Shown here piece by piece: positions 7,337-16,089 of a DNA stretch of 64,000 nt. A program made the translations under genes and the position numbers. Source of the stretch: Bradyrhizobium paxllaeri (GTDB taxonomy: Bacteria; Pseudomonadota; Alphaproteobacteria; Rhizobiales; Xanthobacteraceae); assembly GCF_001693515.2 (NCBI RefSeq), contig NZ_CP042968.1:6386001-6450000 (forward strand), given 5' to 3'. The notes below the pieces were generated by a model. It had not been told where the DNA came from and made no database searches. It was given only the letters and a program-made list of their open reading frames with translations. Position 1 is the stretch's first letter. Each line of letters begins with the position of its first letter.

Positions 7337-7349
7337 CGCGTTAGCCCCA

Positions 7350-7412
7350 GAGTGGGCAAAGCGACTTGTCCGCCGTAGCTCGAAGAGCGAAGGCGGAAGC
7401 GTGCCCACCCTT
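7350..7412. repeat. Degenerate REP pair with embedded GCCGTAGCTCGAAGAGCGAAGGC motif
   Basis: GTGGGCAAAGCGACTTG on the left and GCGTGCCCACCC on the right form a degenerate REP pair around a second palindromic motif (CCGTAGCTC...GAAGGCGG). It lies directly after the SnoaL-like gene. Confidence 0.65.
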
Positions 7413-7443
7413 CTGCGTAGTCACCCCTGTCCAACAATTTATC

Positions 7444-7695
7444 CTACGGCAGCGACCCTCTCAGGCCTTTGACACCACCGATGTCAGGAGTAACCCAGTC
7501 ACCATTCCCGACGGTGGTGCGCGTGCGGCCCTCATCGTGTTCGGACGCCCTGATGACCACACCGCCTTTCTCAGCCGGGCCGACATGTTGAACGACGACC
7601 GCGCCAAGCACGAGCAGTGCGACCAGAATCAGCCCACTCGTGGCCGGAGTTAAATTGGACATAAAACGCATCACTGCTACACCCACGCGCATCAC
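7444..7695 (-). CDS. Small hypothetical membrane protein
   Basis: An 83-residue frame with one clear transmembrane helix (SGLILVALLVLGAVVV, about residues 20-36), then a polar C-terminal tail rich in Gly and charged residues. Several in-frame ATGs (7695, 7671, 7662) are possible starts and none has a strong ribosome site. No family recognised. It could be a small inner-membrane protein; it may also be non-coding. Confidence 0.4.
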   Translation of the reverse strand: MMRVGVAVMRFMSNLTPATSGLILVALLVLGAVVVQHVGPAEKGGVVIRASEHDEGRTRTTVGNGDWVTPDIGGVKGLRGSLP

Positions 7696-7824
7696 CCGCG
7701 GCCCGCTGCTACAGCAGTCGTTGAGTCGCCAGGCGATTTAGTGACGTGGCGGTGGCGATGCGGCGTTCATTCTCTCGTGCGCACCATACACCGCAAATAT
7801 CGACGGGCGGCCCGCCCGCCGTTA

Positions 7825-8232
7825 CTACCCGACGCGCATGCGTTGCTCAACATTGGCCGCCGGTCCTCCCGGGCGGACGTTGCGCATGCCGGATGGATGC
7901 GCTTGCGAGGCCGCGATACTTTTCCAGGGACTGATCGTTTCGACGATGATGTTGATTCCGGCCAACGCGCTGTCGATCTGGCGCTGGACGTTGTTGACCT
8001 CGGACTTCAGGAAGTCCTGCATTCTTTGCAGCTCGGAAACCAACCCCTGAAGTTCGTCGATCGAGTTCGAGGTCAACCGGGCGACGGAAGAGCTGATGCG
8101 TTCGGCACTGGCCTCCAGCGCGCCGGAGGGTTTCGACTTCTCTTGCGGTTCCGATTTGCTGGATTGTGTCGCCAAAGCCGGTTCCGCCGAAGTCGTTTTT
8201 TCGTCGGGTGCGGCAGATGTTGGGGTATCCAT
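7825..8232 (-). CDS. Hypothetical protein with coiled coil
   Basis: A 135-residue soluble protein. A low-complexity charged N-terminus (about 1-40, rich in E, K, P and S) is followed by a helical, coiled-coil-like segment (ALEASAERISSSVARLTSNS through LQRMQDFLKSEVNNVQRQID, about 38-90) and a disordered tail. The amino-acid composition and codon use look like a real gene. No enzymatic motif is visible. It stands alone between a REP fragment and a BIME. Function unknown. Confidence 0.6.
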   Translation of the reverse strand: MDTPTSAAPDEKTTSAEPALATQSSKSEPQEKSKPSGALEASAERISSSVARLTSNSIDELQGLVSELQRMQDFLKSEVNNVQRQIDSALAGINIIVETISPWKSIAASQAHPSGMRNVRPGGPAANVEQRMRVG

Positions 8233-8378
8233 CAGCTTCTCCGTTAGTGCGGGGTTTGTCGCATGACCAATCCCGAACCCAATTGGTTAATAATTCGTTT
8301 ACAACGCCCCTGTCTGGTTAATATTTGTTTACGATGTTGCCCGGGTTCTCGCTGAAGAAGCCGGCCGATCCGGAATTT

Positions 8379-8470
8379 GTAGGGTGGGCAAAGCGCAGCG
8401 TGCCCACCATTCGTCCGGATTACTCGGCACCAATGGTGGGCACGGCGCTGCGCGCCTTTGCCCACCCTAC
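8379..8470. repeat. Paired REP (BIME), GTAGGGTGGGC family
   Basis: GTAGGGTGGGCAAAGCGCAG at the left and CGCTGCGCGCCTTTGCCCAC plus CCTAC at the right form a long inverted repeat around a short spacer. Its right edge overlaps the stop codon of the polyphosphate kinase gene (8467-8469). It may act as a 3' hairpin for that transcript. Confidence 0.9.
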
Positions 8471-9381
8471 TTCGCCCTCTCTTCCGCCAATAGCGCCTCG
8501 CGGACCTGCTTGAACTCGCTGCGGTCGGCCTTGTCGACTTTCGGGAAATGCAGGTCGAGCTTGTCGAGCGCTGACACGATCGCCGAACCGATCACGACGC
8601 GGGAGAACCATTTGTGGTCGGCGGGGACGACGATCCATGGCGCGGCCTTGGTCGAGGTGTGGTGGATCATGTCCTGGTAGGCGGCCTGGTATTTCGCCCA
8701 CAGCGCGCGCTCGCCGATATCGGCCAGCGAGAACTTCCAGTTCTTGGCGGGGTCCTCGAGCCGCTCGAGAAAGCGCTCGCGCTGCTCCTCCTTGGAGACG
8801 TTGAGGAAGAATTTCAGGATCACGGTGCCGTTGCGCGCGAGGTAGCGCTCCATCGCGGAGATGTCCTCGAAACGCTCCTTCCAGATGTCCTTGGTGACCA
8901 ACTGCTGCGGGATCTTCTGTTTGGCGAGAATTTCCGGGTGCACCCGCACCACCAGACATTCCTCGTAATAGGAGCGGTTGAAGATGCCGATGCGGCCGCG
9001 CTCGGGCAGCGCGATCGTGCTGCGCCAGAGGAAATCGTGGTCGAGCTCCCTGCTCGACGGCTGCTTGAACGACCAAACGTCGCAGCCCTGCGGATTGATC
9101 CCTTCGAACACGCTCTTGATCGCACTGTCCTTGCCGGCAGCGTCCATGCCCTGGAAGATCAGCAGCATCGACCAACGGTCCTGCGCGTAGAGCTTTTCCT
9201 GAAAGTCATTGAGCCGCTTGCGGTTGGCCTCGATGATCTTCGTCGCCGTGTCCTTGTCGAGGCCGCCCTTCTCGTTGGTCTTGTGCGATTTCAAGTGAAA
9301 TTCGCCGGAGCCGTCGTAGCGGAACGGGGCGACGTAGGACTTCAGTTCATCCGCGAGCGATCGCGAAGATTTCTTGTTCAT
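8467..9381 (-). CDS. ppk2: Polyphosphate kinase 2 family protein
   Basis: A 304-residue PPK2-type phosphotransferase, which moves phosphate between polyphosphate and nucleotides. The P-loop is GMDAAGKDSAIK (about residues 78-89). Downstream are GCDVWSFKQPSSRELDHDFLWR, the lid-type motif FNRSYYEE, and KFFLNVSKEEQRERF. The length is that of class I one-domain PPK2 enzymes. The stop codon TAG is supplied by the palindromic repeat that follows, so the C-terminus (LLAEERAK) ends exactly at the repeat boundary. It seems to be a single-gene unit. Confidence 0.93.
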   Translation of the reverse strand: MNKKSSRSLADELKSYVAPFRYDGSGEFHLKSHKTNEKGGLDKDTATKIIEANRKRLNDFQEKLYAQDRWSMLLIFQGMDAAGKDSAIKSVFEGINPQGCDVWSFKQPSSRELDHDFLWRSTIALPERGRIGIFNRSYYEECLVVRVHPEILAKQKIPQQLVTKDIWKERFEDISAMERYLARNGTVILKFFLNVSKEEQRERFLERLEDPAKNWKFSLADIGERALWAKYQAAYQDMIHHTSTKAAPWIVVPADHKWFSRVVIGSAIVSALDKLDLHFPKVDKADRSEFKQVREALLAEERAK

Positions 9382-9394
9382 CTCTCACCCCGTC

Positions 9395-9518
9395 GTCATG
9401 CCCGGGCTTGTCCCGGGCATCCACGTTTTGACTCCGTCGCCGATAGAAAGACGTGGATGGCCGGGCATAGGCGAGCGTAAGCGACGCCGTCCTTCGGACG
9501 GCTATGCCCGGCCATGAC
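9395..9518. repeat. Palindromic repeat, GTCATGCCCGGGC family
   Basis: Bounded by GTCATGCCCGGGCTTGTCCC and GCCCGGCCATGAC, with the internal inverted pair ATCCACGT/ACGTGGAT and GTCCTTCGGAC. It is a single copy in this window, between ppk2 and livM. Confidence 0.8.
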
Positions 9519-9548
9519 GGGATGAGTGCCGTGCACGTTATCGATCCC

Positions 9549-10520
9549 TCACGCCTTCTTCGGTTGCGTCTTCAATCTGTCGAGGATGCTACCAAGAATG
9601 CCCTTGGGCAGGAAGATGATGAAGACCACCAGCATCACGCCATAGACGAGGTTGTCCCAGCCCACCGCGTTGGTCCCGAACTTGATGCGCAATACCTCCG
9701 CAAGCAGGATGGTGATGACGGCGCCGACGGTGGGCCCGAGCGAGACATAGAGGCCGCCGACGATGACGGCGAACACCATCTGCAGCGACACTGCGATGCC
9801 GCTCACCGTGTCGGGCGAGATGAACATCTGGTACTGGCAGTACAGCGCGCCGGCGAGCGCGGTCATCAGCGCCGAGATCAGCGTGATCTTGAGCTTTTCG
9901 GCTGTCACGTTGACGCCGGCGGCGGCGGCAGCGTCTTCATCCTCCGAGATCGCCTCCATGGCGTAGCGGCTCATGCTGCGGTCGACCCAGCGCCAGATCA
10001 GAAGGCCGAACACCCAGACCCCGAGCGCGATCAGATACCATGTCGTCTTGCTGTCGAACTGCAGCGCCATCAGCCCATGGCCGCTGGGGGCGCGGTTCGG
10101 CGTGTAGCCGAGCGAGCCGCCGGTGTGGTCGCGCGTGGCGGTTATGACCTGCAGCACGATGCCTGACAGCGCCAGCGTCACCAGCACGAAATAGTGCCCG
10201 GTGATGCGGAAGCGAAAGCAGGGATAGGCGACGACGAGCGCCAGCACACCGGCTGCCACCATGCTGATGGGAATGCCGATCCATGGCGAGACGCCGAGAT
10301 GGTTCCACAACAGCGCGGTGACATAGGCGCCGACGCCCATGAAGCCGCCATGGCCGAGCGACACCAGCCCGAAACGGCCCATGATCGACCACGCGGTATA
10401 GGCGAACGACCAGATCAGGATCAGCACGAGAATGTGCAGGTGATAGGGCTCGCGATAGACAAAGGGCAGCGCGATCAGCGCAACGAGTCCGACGGCCCAT
10501 GCAGCATGACGGGAATTCAC
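9549..10520 (-). CDS. livM: Branched-chain amino-acid ABC transporter permease LivM
   Basis: A 323-residue inner-membrane permease with about eight to ten hydrophobic helices and the family segments GRFGLVSLGHGGFMGVGAY and KITLISALMTALAGALY. The start is the GTG at 10518-10520, which overlaps the livH stop as GTGA; an upstream frame extension has no membrane character. It is the last gene of the liv operon. With LivH it forms the channel energised by LivG and LivF. Confidence 0.95.
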   Translation of the reverse strand: MNSRHAAWAVGLVALIALPFVYREPYHLHILVLILIWSFAYTAWSIMGRFGLVSLGHGGFMGVGAYVTALLWNHLGVSPWIGIPISMVAAGVLALVVAYPCFRFRITGHYFVLVTLALSGIVLQVITATRDHTGGSLGYTPNRAPSGHGLMALQFDSKTTWYLIALGVWVFGLLIWRWVDRSMSRYAMEAISEDEDAAAAAGVNVTAEKLKITLISALMTALAGALYCQYQMFISPDTVSGIAVSLQMVFAVIVGGLYVSLGPTVGAVITILLAEVLRIKFGTNAVGWDNLVYGVMLVVFIIFLPKGILGSILDRLKTQPKKA

Positions 10521-11398
10521 GAGCGCCTCGCCAAAAGGCCCGCGGGCCGGATGAACATCATGACGATGAAGAAGGCGAACGCCAGCACGTAGCCCCATTC
10601 GAGGTCGGAGAACAGGCCGCCCAGCGAAATGATCTGGGCGAACACGAAGGCCGCGAGGAAGCCGCCTACGAAATTGCCGAGGCCCCCGAGCACGCAGATC
10701 AGGAAGGTGATCGGTCCGAACGACAGCCCGACAAAGGGATGCACGTCATACTGCAGCACCAGCAGGCAGGCCGCGAGACCGGCGAGCGCGCCGCCGAGTG
10801 CCGAGGTGATGAGATAGATGCGCTTGGTATCCACGCCCATCAGCGACATGATCTGGCGGTCCTGAGAGATGGCGCGGATCGCGGTGCCGGTAAAGGTGCG
10901 GGTCATGAAGAAATAGACCGCCAGCATGCCCAGCAAGGCGGCGGCGAAGGCGAGCAGCCGCGAATAGCTGAAATGCATGTCGCCGATCGCCAGCACCGGC
11001 AGGCGGATGCCGAGATTGCGGAAATCGATGCCGAAGGCGACGGTGGCAAAGCTCTGCAGGATGAACAGCACGCCACCGGTCGCGAGCAGCTGGTTGATCG
11101 GCGGCGCGGTCAATAGCGGCTCGATGACGAGGTAATGCAGGAGCGCGCCGAGCGCCGCCACCAGCATGATCGCGATCGGCGCCGCGACCCAGTACGGCAG
11201 GCCGAACACCTGCACCATGTAGTACATGCCGTACATGCCGATCATGACCAGCTCGGCGTAGCAGATCCAGGTGACGTCGATGACGCCGAAGATCAAATTG
11301 AGCCCGAGTGCCAGCAGCGCCAGCACGCCGCCGAGCAGGATGCCGTTGACCACGGCTTCCAGCAGATAGATGTCGAAGATGTCGAGGAACCCTTGCAT
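10517..11398 (-). CDS. livH: Branched-chain amino-acid ABC transporter permease LivH
   Basis: A 293-residue permease of the LivH type. The N-terminus YLLEAVVNGILLGGVLALLA is characteristic, as are the coupling region GTAIRAISQDRQIMSLMGVD and the glycine-rich FLICVLGGLGNFVGGFLAAF. The start at 11398 lies 2 bp after the livF stop codon. Overlaps livM by four bases, so translation is probably coupled. Confidence 0.95.
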   Translation of the reverse strand: MQGFLDIFDIYLLEAVVNGILLGGVLALLALGLNLIFGVIDVTWICYAELVMIGMYGMYYMVQVFGLPYWVAAPIAIMLVAALGALLHYLVIEPLLTAPPINQLLATGGVLFILQSFATVAFGIDFRNLGIRLPVLAIGDMHFSYSRLLAFAAALLGMLAVYFFMTRTFTGTAIRAISQDRQIMSLMGVDTKRIYLITSALGGALAGLAACLLVLQYDVHPFVGLSFGPITFLICVLGGLGNFVGGFLAAFVFAQIISLGGLFSDLEWGYVLAFAFFIVMMFIRPAGLLARRS

Positions 11399-11400
11399 CG

Positions 11401-12105
<705 letters not shown>

Positions 12106-12108
12106 CCG

Positions 12109-12876
12109 TCAGACTCCCGCCTTCCGGCGCGCTTCCGCCGCCGCGGCCTGGCTCGAATCAGCGTCGGTGCCGAGATAGACCTCGATCACGCGCGGGTCGC
12201 TCGCCACCGCGCTCGGCAGCCCTTCCGAAATCTTCTCGCCGTGATCGAGCACCATCACGCGGTCGACCACGCGCATCAATACGCCCATGATGTGCTCGAC
12301 CCAGATGATGGTGATGCCGAGCTCGTCGCGAATCTTGCGCAGCATGTCGGCGGCCTGATCCATCTCGTGCTCATCGAGCCCGCCGAGGCTTTCGTCGGCG
12401 AGCAGAAGTTTCGGCCCCGTGGCGAGCGCCTTGGCGAGTTCGAGCTTCTTCAGCCCGGCGGCACCCAAGCCGTCGACGCCGGCGTGGCGGTTGGTCGGCA
12501 GGCCGACCATATGAAGCGCGCGTTCGGCGGCCTCATCCGCCCTGGCGCGGCTGTGGCGGCCCTGGCCGTAATAGCCGGCCAGCGCGACATTCTCGAAGAT
12601 GGTGAGCCGGTGAAATGGCCGCGGAATCTGGAAGGTGCGGCCGATGCCGCCGTTGATGATGCGATGCGGCGCGTGGCCTGCGATCTCGGCGCCGTTGAAC
12701 AGGATCGATCCCGCCGTCGGGATCAGCGTGCCCGACAGCATGTTGAAGATCGTGCTCTTGCCGGAGCCGTTCGGGCCGATCAGGCCCAGAATCTCGCCCT
12801 GCTCGACCCGGAACGACACGTTGTTCACAGCGGTGAAGCCGCCGAAACGCTTCACCAACCCTTCTACCGTCAGCAC
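12109..12876 (-). CDS. livG: Branched-chain amino-acid ABC transporter ATPase LivG
   Basis: A 255-residue ATPase. Walker A is GPNGSGKST, GRTFQIPRPFHRLTIFENV contains the Q-loop, and the Walker B segment is LLLADESLGGLDEHE. In place of the classic LSGGQ signature there is GLGAAGLKKLELAKALA, as in some LivG-like proteins. The start is the GTG at 12874-12876 with GGAGG eight bases upstream; it begins the conserved VLTVEGLVKRFGGF. Pairs with LivF. Confidence 0.93.
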   Translation of the reverse strand: MLTVEGLVKRFGGFTAVNNVSFRVEQGEILGLIGPNGSGKSTIFNMLSGTLIPTAGSILFNGAEIAGHAPHRIINGGIGRTFQIPRPFHRLTIFENVALAGYYGQGRHSRARADEAAERALHMVGLPTNRHAGVDGLGAAGLKKLELAKALATGPKLLLADESLGGLDEHEMDQAADMLRKIRDELGITIIWVEHIMGVLMRVVDRVMVLDHGEKISEGLPSAVASDPRVIEVYLGTDADSSQAAAAEARRKAGV

Positions 12877-12908
12877 GCCAGAACCTCCGCTTAGCCGTTT
12901 CCCGGCTC

Positions 12909-14219
12909 TTACTGGTTGCTGAACGTGGTTCCCTTCGGCAGCGGCAGCACGGCTTCGCGCTGCGCCTGGCTCTTCGGCCACACCACGTATGACTTGTCGT
13001 CGACATACTGGATGACCACCGGGAACGAGCGTTCGTTCTGCCCGGCCATCTGGGTGCCCTCACCGTGGAACTTGACGCCGAAGCCCAGCATGGTGCCGCC
13101 TTCCGGAATATCGGTCTCGAGCGCTGCCTTGCGCAGCGCATCGGGATCGACGCCGCCATATTTCTTGATGGCGCGCGGCAGCACCTCGGTCAGGAACAGA
13201 TAGGTGTTGGACGCCGCCATGCCGACATGCGCGGAGCGGATCGCAACCCCCGGCTTGGCCTTGTCGAACTCCTCGCCGACCATCTTGATGACCGGCGGCA
13301 GTTTCGGATCCATCGACTTCTGGTTGGCGAGCCAGATCGAGATCGGATCGGTGTTGAAGACGTAATTGACGTCGGCGCCGAGACCTTCCTTCAGCTTCTC
13401 GTAGACGCCATAGCCCGCGCCGTGGCCAACGAGCGCTGCAAACTTCAGGCCCTGCTCGCGCGCCTGGCGGCCGAACAAAGTGATGTCGGGGTTATAGCCG
13501 GTGTGGAAGACCACGTCGGGCCGCGCGCGCTTCAGCTTGGTAACGAGCGCGGAGAGATCCGGCGCGGTGGCGGAATAGCCTTCCTTCAGCACGATGTTGA
13601 AGCCGGCTTTCTTGGCGCCGGCCTCGTTGCCCTTGGAGACGTCGACGCCATAGGCGCCGTCCTCGTGGATGATGGCGACGCGCAAATCCTTCGGCTCCTT
13701 GCCGAGCTTCTCCTTGGAATTCTGCGCGATGAAATCCATCGTCATCATGCCGAACTGGTCGCCGGAAGCTTGCGGACGGAAGACGTATTTGAAGTTCTTG
13801 TCTGATAGCACCGCAGAGGAGATGCAGGTGGTGATCCACATGAAATTCTTGAGCTGCTCGACGCGCGCGGCCACCGGCACGCATTGCGCCGAGGAGAAGA
13901 AGCCGAGCAGCATGTTGACCTTTTCCTGCTCGATCAGCCGCACCGCCTCGTTGATCGCGACATCAGGCTTGCTCTGGGCGTCGGCGTAGACGGCTTCGAC
14001 CTTGTAACCCTCGACGCCGGTCTTGGCGTACTGGTCGAGCATGATCTTGGCGCCGATATATTGCAGCTCCGAACCGCCGCCCGCGAGCGGGCCGGTCAGG
14101 TCGTAAATCACCCCGATCTTGATCTTTTTTTCCTGAGCTTCGGCGGAAACCGCCATCCCCAGCGCCACGATTGCGGCGGACAGCCCAACGAGAAGGCGTG
14201 CAGCTTTGCGCCCCGGCAT
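12909..14219 (-). CDS. ABC transporter substrate-binding protein, LivK-like (amide/urea/branched-chain type)
   Basis: A 436-residue periplasmic binding protein (Peripla_BP_6 fold). Residues 1-30 form a signal peptide ending SAEAQ. The mature N-terminus KKIKIGVIYDLTGPLAGGGSE and the segment VNMLLGFFSSAQCVPVAARVEQLKNFMWITT are typical. The start at 14219 has GGGAGG upstream. First gene of the operon with livGFHM, 32 bp before livG. The ligand could be a branched-chain amino acid, an amide or an aromatic acid. The operon probably responds to the divergent FadR-type regulator. Confidence 0.9.
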   Translation of the reverse strand: MPGRKAARLLVGLSAAIVALGMAVSAEAQEKKIKIGVIYDLTGPLAGGGSELQYIGAKIMLDQYAKTGVEGYKVEAVYADAQSKPDVAINEAVRLIEQEKVNMLLGFFSSAQCVPVAARVEQLKNFMWITTCISSAVLSDKNFKYVFRPQASGDQFGMMTMDFIAQNSKEKLGKEPKDLRVAIIHEDGAYGVDVSKGNEAGAKKAGFNIVLKEGYSATAPDLSALVTKLKRARPDVVFHTGYNPDITLFGRQAREQGLKFAALVGHGAGYGVYEKLKEGLGADVNYVFNTDPISIWLANQKSMDPKLPPVIKMVGEEFDKAKPGVAIRSAHVGMAASNTYLFLTEVLPRAIKKYGGVDPDALRKAALETDIPEGGTMLGFGVKFHGEGTQMAGQNERSFPVVIQYVDDKSYVVWPKSQAQREAVLPLPKGTTFSNQ

Positions 14220-14410
14220 CAAAACCTCCCTCTGTCGATGGTGCAACGCACCTTCTGTTTTTATCGTTTTATTTTTGTCGTTGTTTATTCTTCTCATCAC
14301 ACGGGCAGCGCCGTGCGATGTCAAGCCGAATAACCGAGGCCACACTGTCGCGGGCGTCTCGGCACCCAAAGTAGCAATCTCCCGTTCCGTCGATGCGTGC
14401 GTGTGCCGTA

Positions 14411-14441
14411 CAATCATCGGATGTTAAACATCGGATGATTG
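14411..14441. promoter_or_regulatory. 31-bp palindrome, candidate operator for the FadR-type regulator
   Basis: The arms CAATCATCGGATGTT and AACATCGGATGATTG flank a central A and match at 14 of 15 positions. The site lies in the divergent intergenic region, 62 bp before the regulator start and 192 bp before the liv operon's first gene. The near-perfect symmetry and position fit an autoregulatory FCD/GntR operator. Binding is inferred. Confidence 0.65.
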
Positions 14442-14502
14442 CGTATCACAGCAGGCGCGTGTTAGGCAATCGCGAATTCCGTAGACATCAGGAGCAGCAG
14501 AG

Positions 14503-15330
14503 GTGGCCAGGCCAAGGACCGCCGACAGGCGCATCAAGCCGAGGCGCATTCGCAGCGTATTGACGACACTCGGCCGCGAAATCGCGCAGGATCTCATTCC
14601 GGTCGGCACCGCGCTGCCGCCCGAGCCCGATCTCGAAGCCCGCTTCGGCGTCGGACGCGGCGTGGTGCGCGAAGCCGTCAAGACGCTTGCCGCCAAGGGT
14701 ATGGTCAGCGTCCGTCCGCGCCACGGCACCCATGTGCTGCCGCGCGCCGAATGGAGCCTGCTCGACCGCGACGTGCTGAGCTGGCTGGTCGGCCAGAAGG
14801 AGCCGGACCGCGATCTCCTGCTCGCCATCCAGGAAGTCCGCTCGATCATCGAGCCGGCGGCCGCAGCGCTCGCGGCCGAGCGCGCCACGCGGAACGACCG
14901 CTGGCGCATCAATACGGCGTTGGCCGCGATGGAGACTGCGCAGGACGAGGCGAGTGCCATCGCCGCAGACAAGGCGTTTCACCTTGCGATCCTCGACGCC
15001 ACACACAACCCGGTGCTACAGGGCTTTCGCGGCGCCATCGACACCATCCTGAACACCGTCTTCGACGTGGCGGTCGGCAGCGTCGGCTGGTTCAAGGACA
15101 ATCTGCCCAACCATGCCGCCGCCGCCCGCGCGATCGAGAGCGGCGACGCCGGGAAGGCGCGGATCGCGATGGAACGGGTGCTTGATTATACGAAGGTGAA
15201 ACTGTCGAACCGGCGGACGACGACCGCCGCTGCCGAGCGACGATCGGCCACAGGCACGTCAACGAAGCGAGCGGTCGTCAAGAAGACAAACATCAAGAGA
15301 AAGAAACAGGTCGATCGCGCGCGCCCCTAA
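14503..15330 (+). CDS. FadR/GntR family transcriptional regulator (FCD domain)
   Basis: A 275-residue regulator. The winged helix at about 18-85 includes LPPEPDLEARFGVGRGVVREAVKTLAAKGMVSVRPRHGTHV. The FCD effector domain (about 100-235) has EVRSIIEPAAAALAAERAT and the metal-binding-type DKAFHLAILDATHNPVLQ and NLPNHAAAARAIESGDA. A basic tail follows (KRAVVKKTNIKRKK). The start is a GTG with AGGAG upstream. Divergent from the liv operon, so most likely its regulator, with a carboxylic or amino-acid-type ligand. Confidence 0.9.
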   Translation: MARPRTADRRIKPRRIRSVLTTLGREIAQDLIPVGTALPPEPDLEARFGVGRGVVREAVKTLAAKGMVSVRPRHGTHVLPRAEWSLLDRDVLSWLVGQKEPDRDLLLAIQEVRSIIEPAAAALAAERATRNDRWRINTALAAMETAQDEASAIAADKAFHLAILDATHNPVLQGFRGAIDTILNTVFDVAVGSVGWFKDNLPNHAAAARAIESGDAGKARIAMERVLDYTKVKLSNRRTTTAAAERRSATGTSTKRAVVKKTNIKRKKQVDRARP

Positions 15331-15337
15331 GCCGAAG

Positions 15338-16048
15338 TCAGGCCGCAAACTGCGCCTCGAGAAAGGCCGTGACAAAGCGCGGCATGGCGGAGGTCAGATC
15401 ACGCGCACTGCGCACAAGGTGGATGGCGGATAGCTCGGGTTGATCCTGCGTGGCAAGACTGCGCTCGATCCGCTTGCGCACCGCATCGCCAGGCACGTTG
15501 ACAGTCAGAAGGCGGATCATCGCGAGCGCCGGCCCAGTGTAGACGCAGTGCCAGTGCGGCTCGCTCTCGTATTCACCGGGAGCGAGGCCGGTCTCTTCCT
15601 CCAGTTCGCGCACGACACTGCCTGAAATGTCGACCGTCCCGTCCCTGACGTCGTCGAGATCGGGCGTGCCAGAAGGAAAATAGATGCGCCCGGCATTCGA
15701 CGTATGCTGCCCCATCTCACCAAGCACGAAGGCACCGTCGGCGCAGCGGAGCGCACCCATGCCGAAACCGTTGAAGACGGACGCGTCGGGAAAGCCCCAG
15801 TCGCGCCAGGCCAGAAAACTTGCAAAGTCAGTCTCGAAATAGCTGGCGCTGAGGCGGTCGCCGGCGAACACCAGATTGCGTCCGAGTAGGACGCGACCGT
15901 TCCACATCGCAGGCTTTTCGCGCTGCTTGTCGGCGAAATGCGCCGCGATCTCCGCGCGCCGCGTTTCGGCAAACGGCCACGTCCACGCTTCGACAACGAG
16001 GTCGAGCGCGCTGACGCGATGAATGACCGGCTGCTTCGTGTCACTCAT
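15338..16048 (-). CDS. NUDIX hydrolase family protein with a degenerate box
   Basis: A 236-residue protein. The second half of the Nudix box is clear (RELEEETGL), but the first half (Gx5Ex7) is not: the glycine and first glutamate positions are occupied by other residues in VRDGTVDISGSVV. An N-terminal domain (about 1-120) precedes it. Substrate unknown, and activity may differ from classical Nudix enzymes. It converges on the FadR-type gene with only 7 bp between the stops. Confidence 0.75.
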   Translation of the reverse strand: MSDTKQPVIHRVSALDLVVEAWTWPFAETRRAEIAAHFADKQREKPAMWNGRVLLGRNLVFAGDRLSASYFETDFASFLAWRDWGFPDASVFNGFGMGALRCADGAFVLGEMGQHTSNAGRIYFPSGTPDLDDVRDGTVDISGSVVRELEEETGLAPGEYESEPHWHCVYTGPALAMIRLLTVNVPGDAVRKRIERSLATQDQPELSAIHLVRSARDLTSAMPRFVTAFLEAQFAA

Positions 16049-16089
16049 CGCCGGACTTCGCTTGATATCACGCCGAACCTATCCGGACT

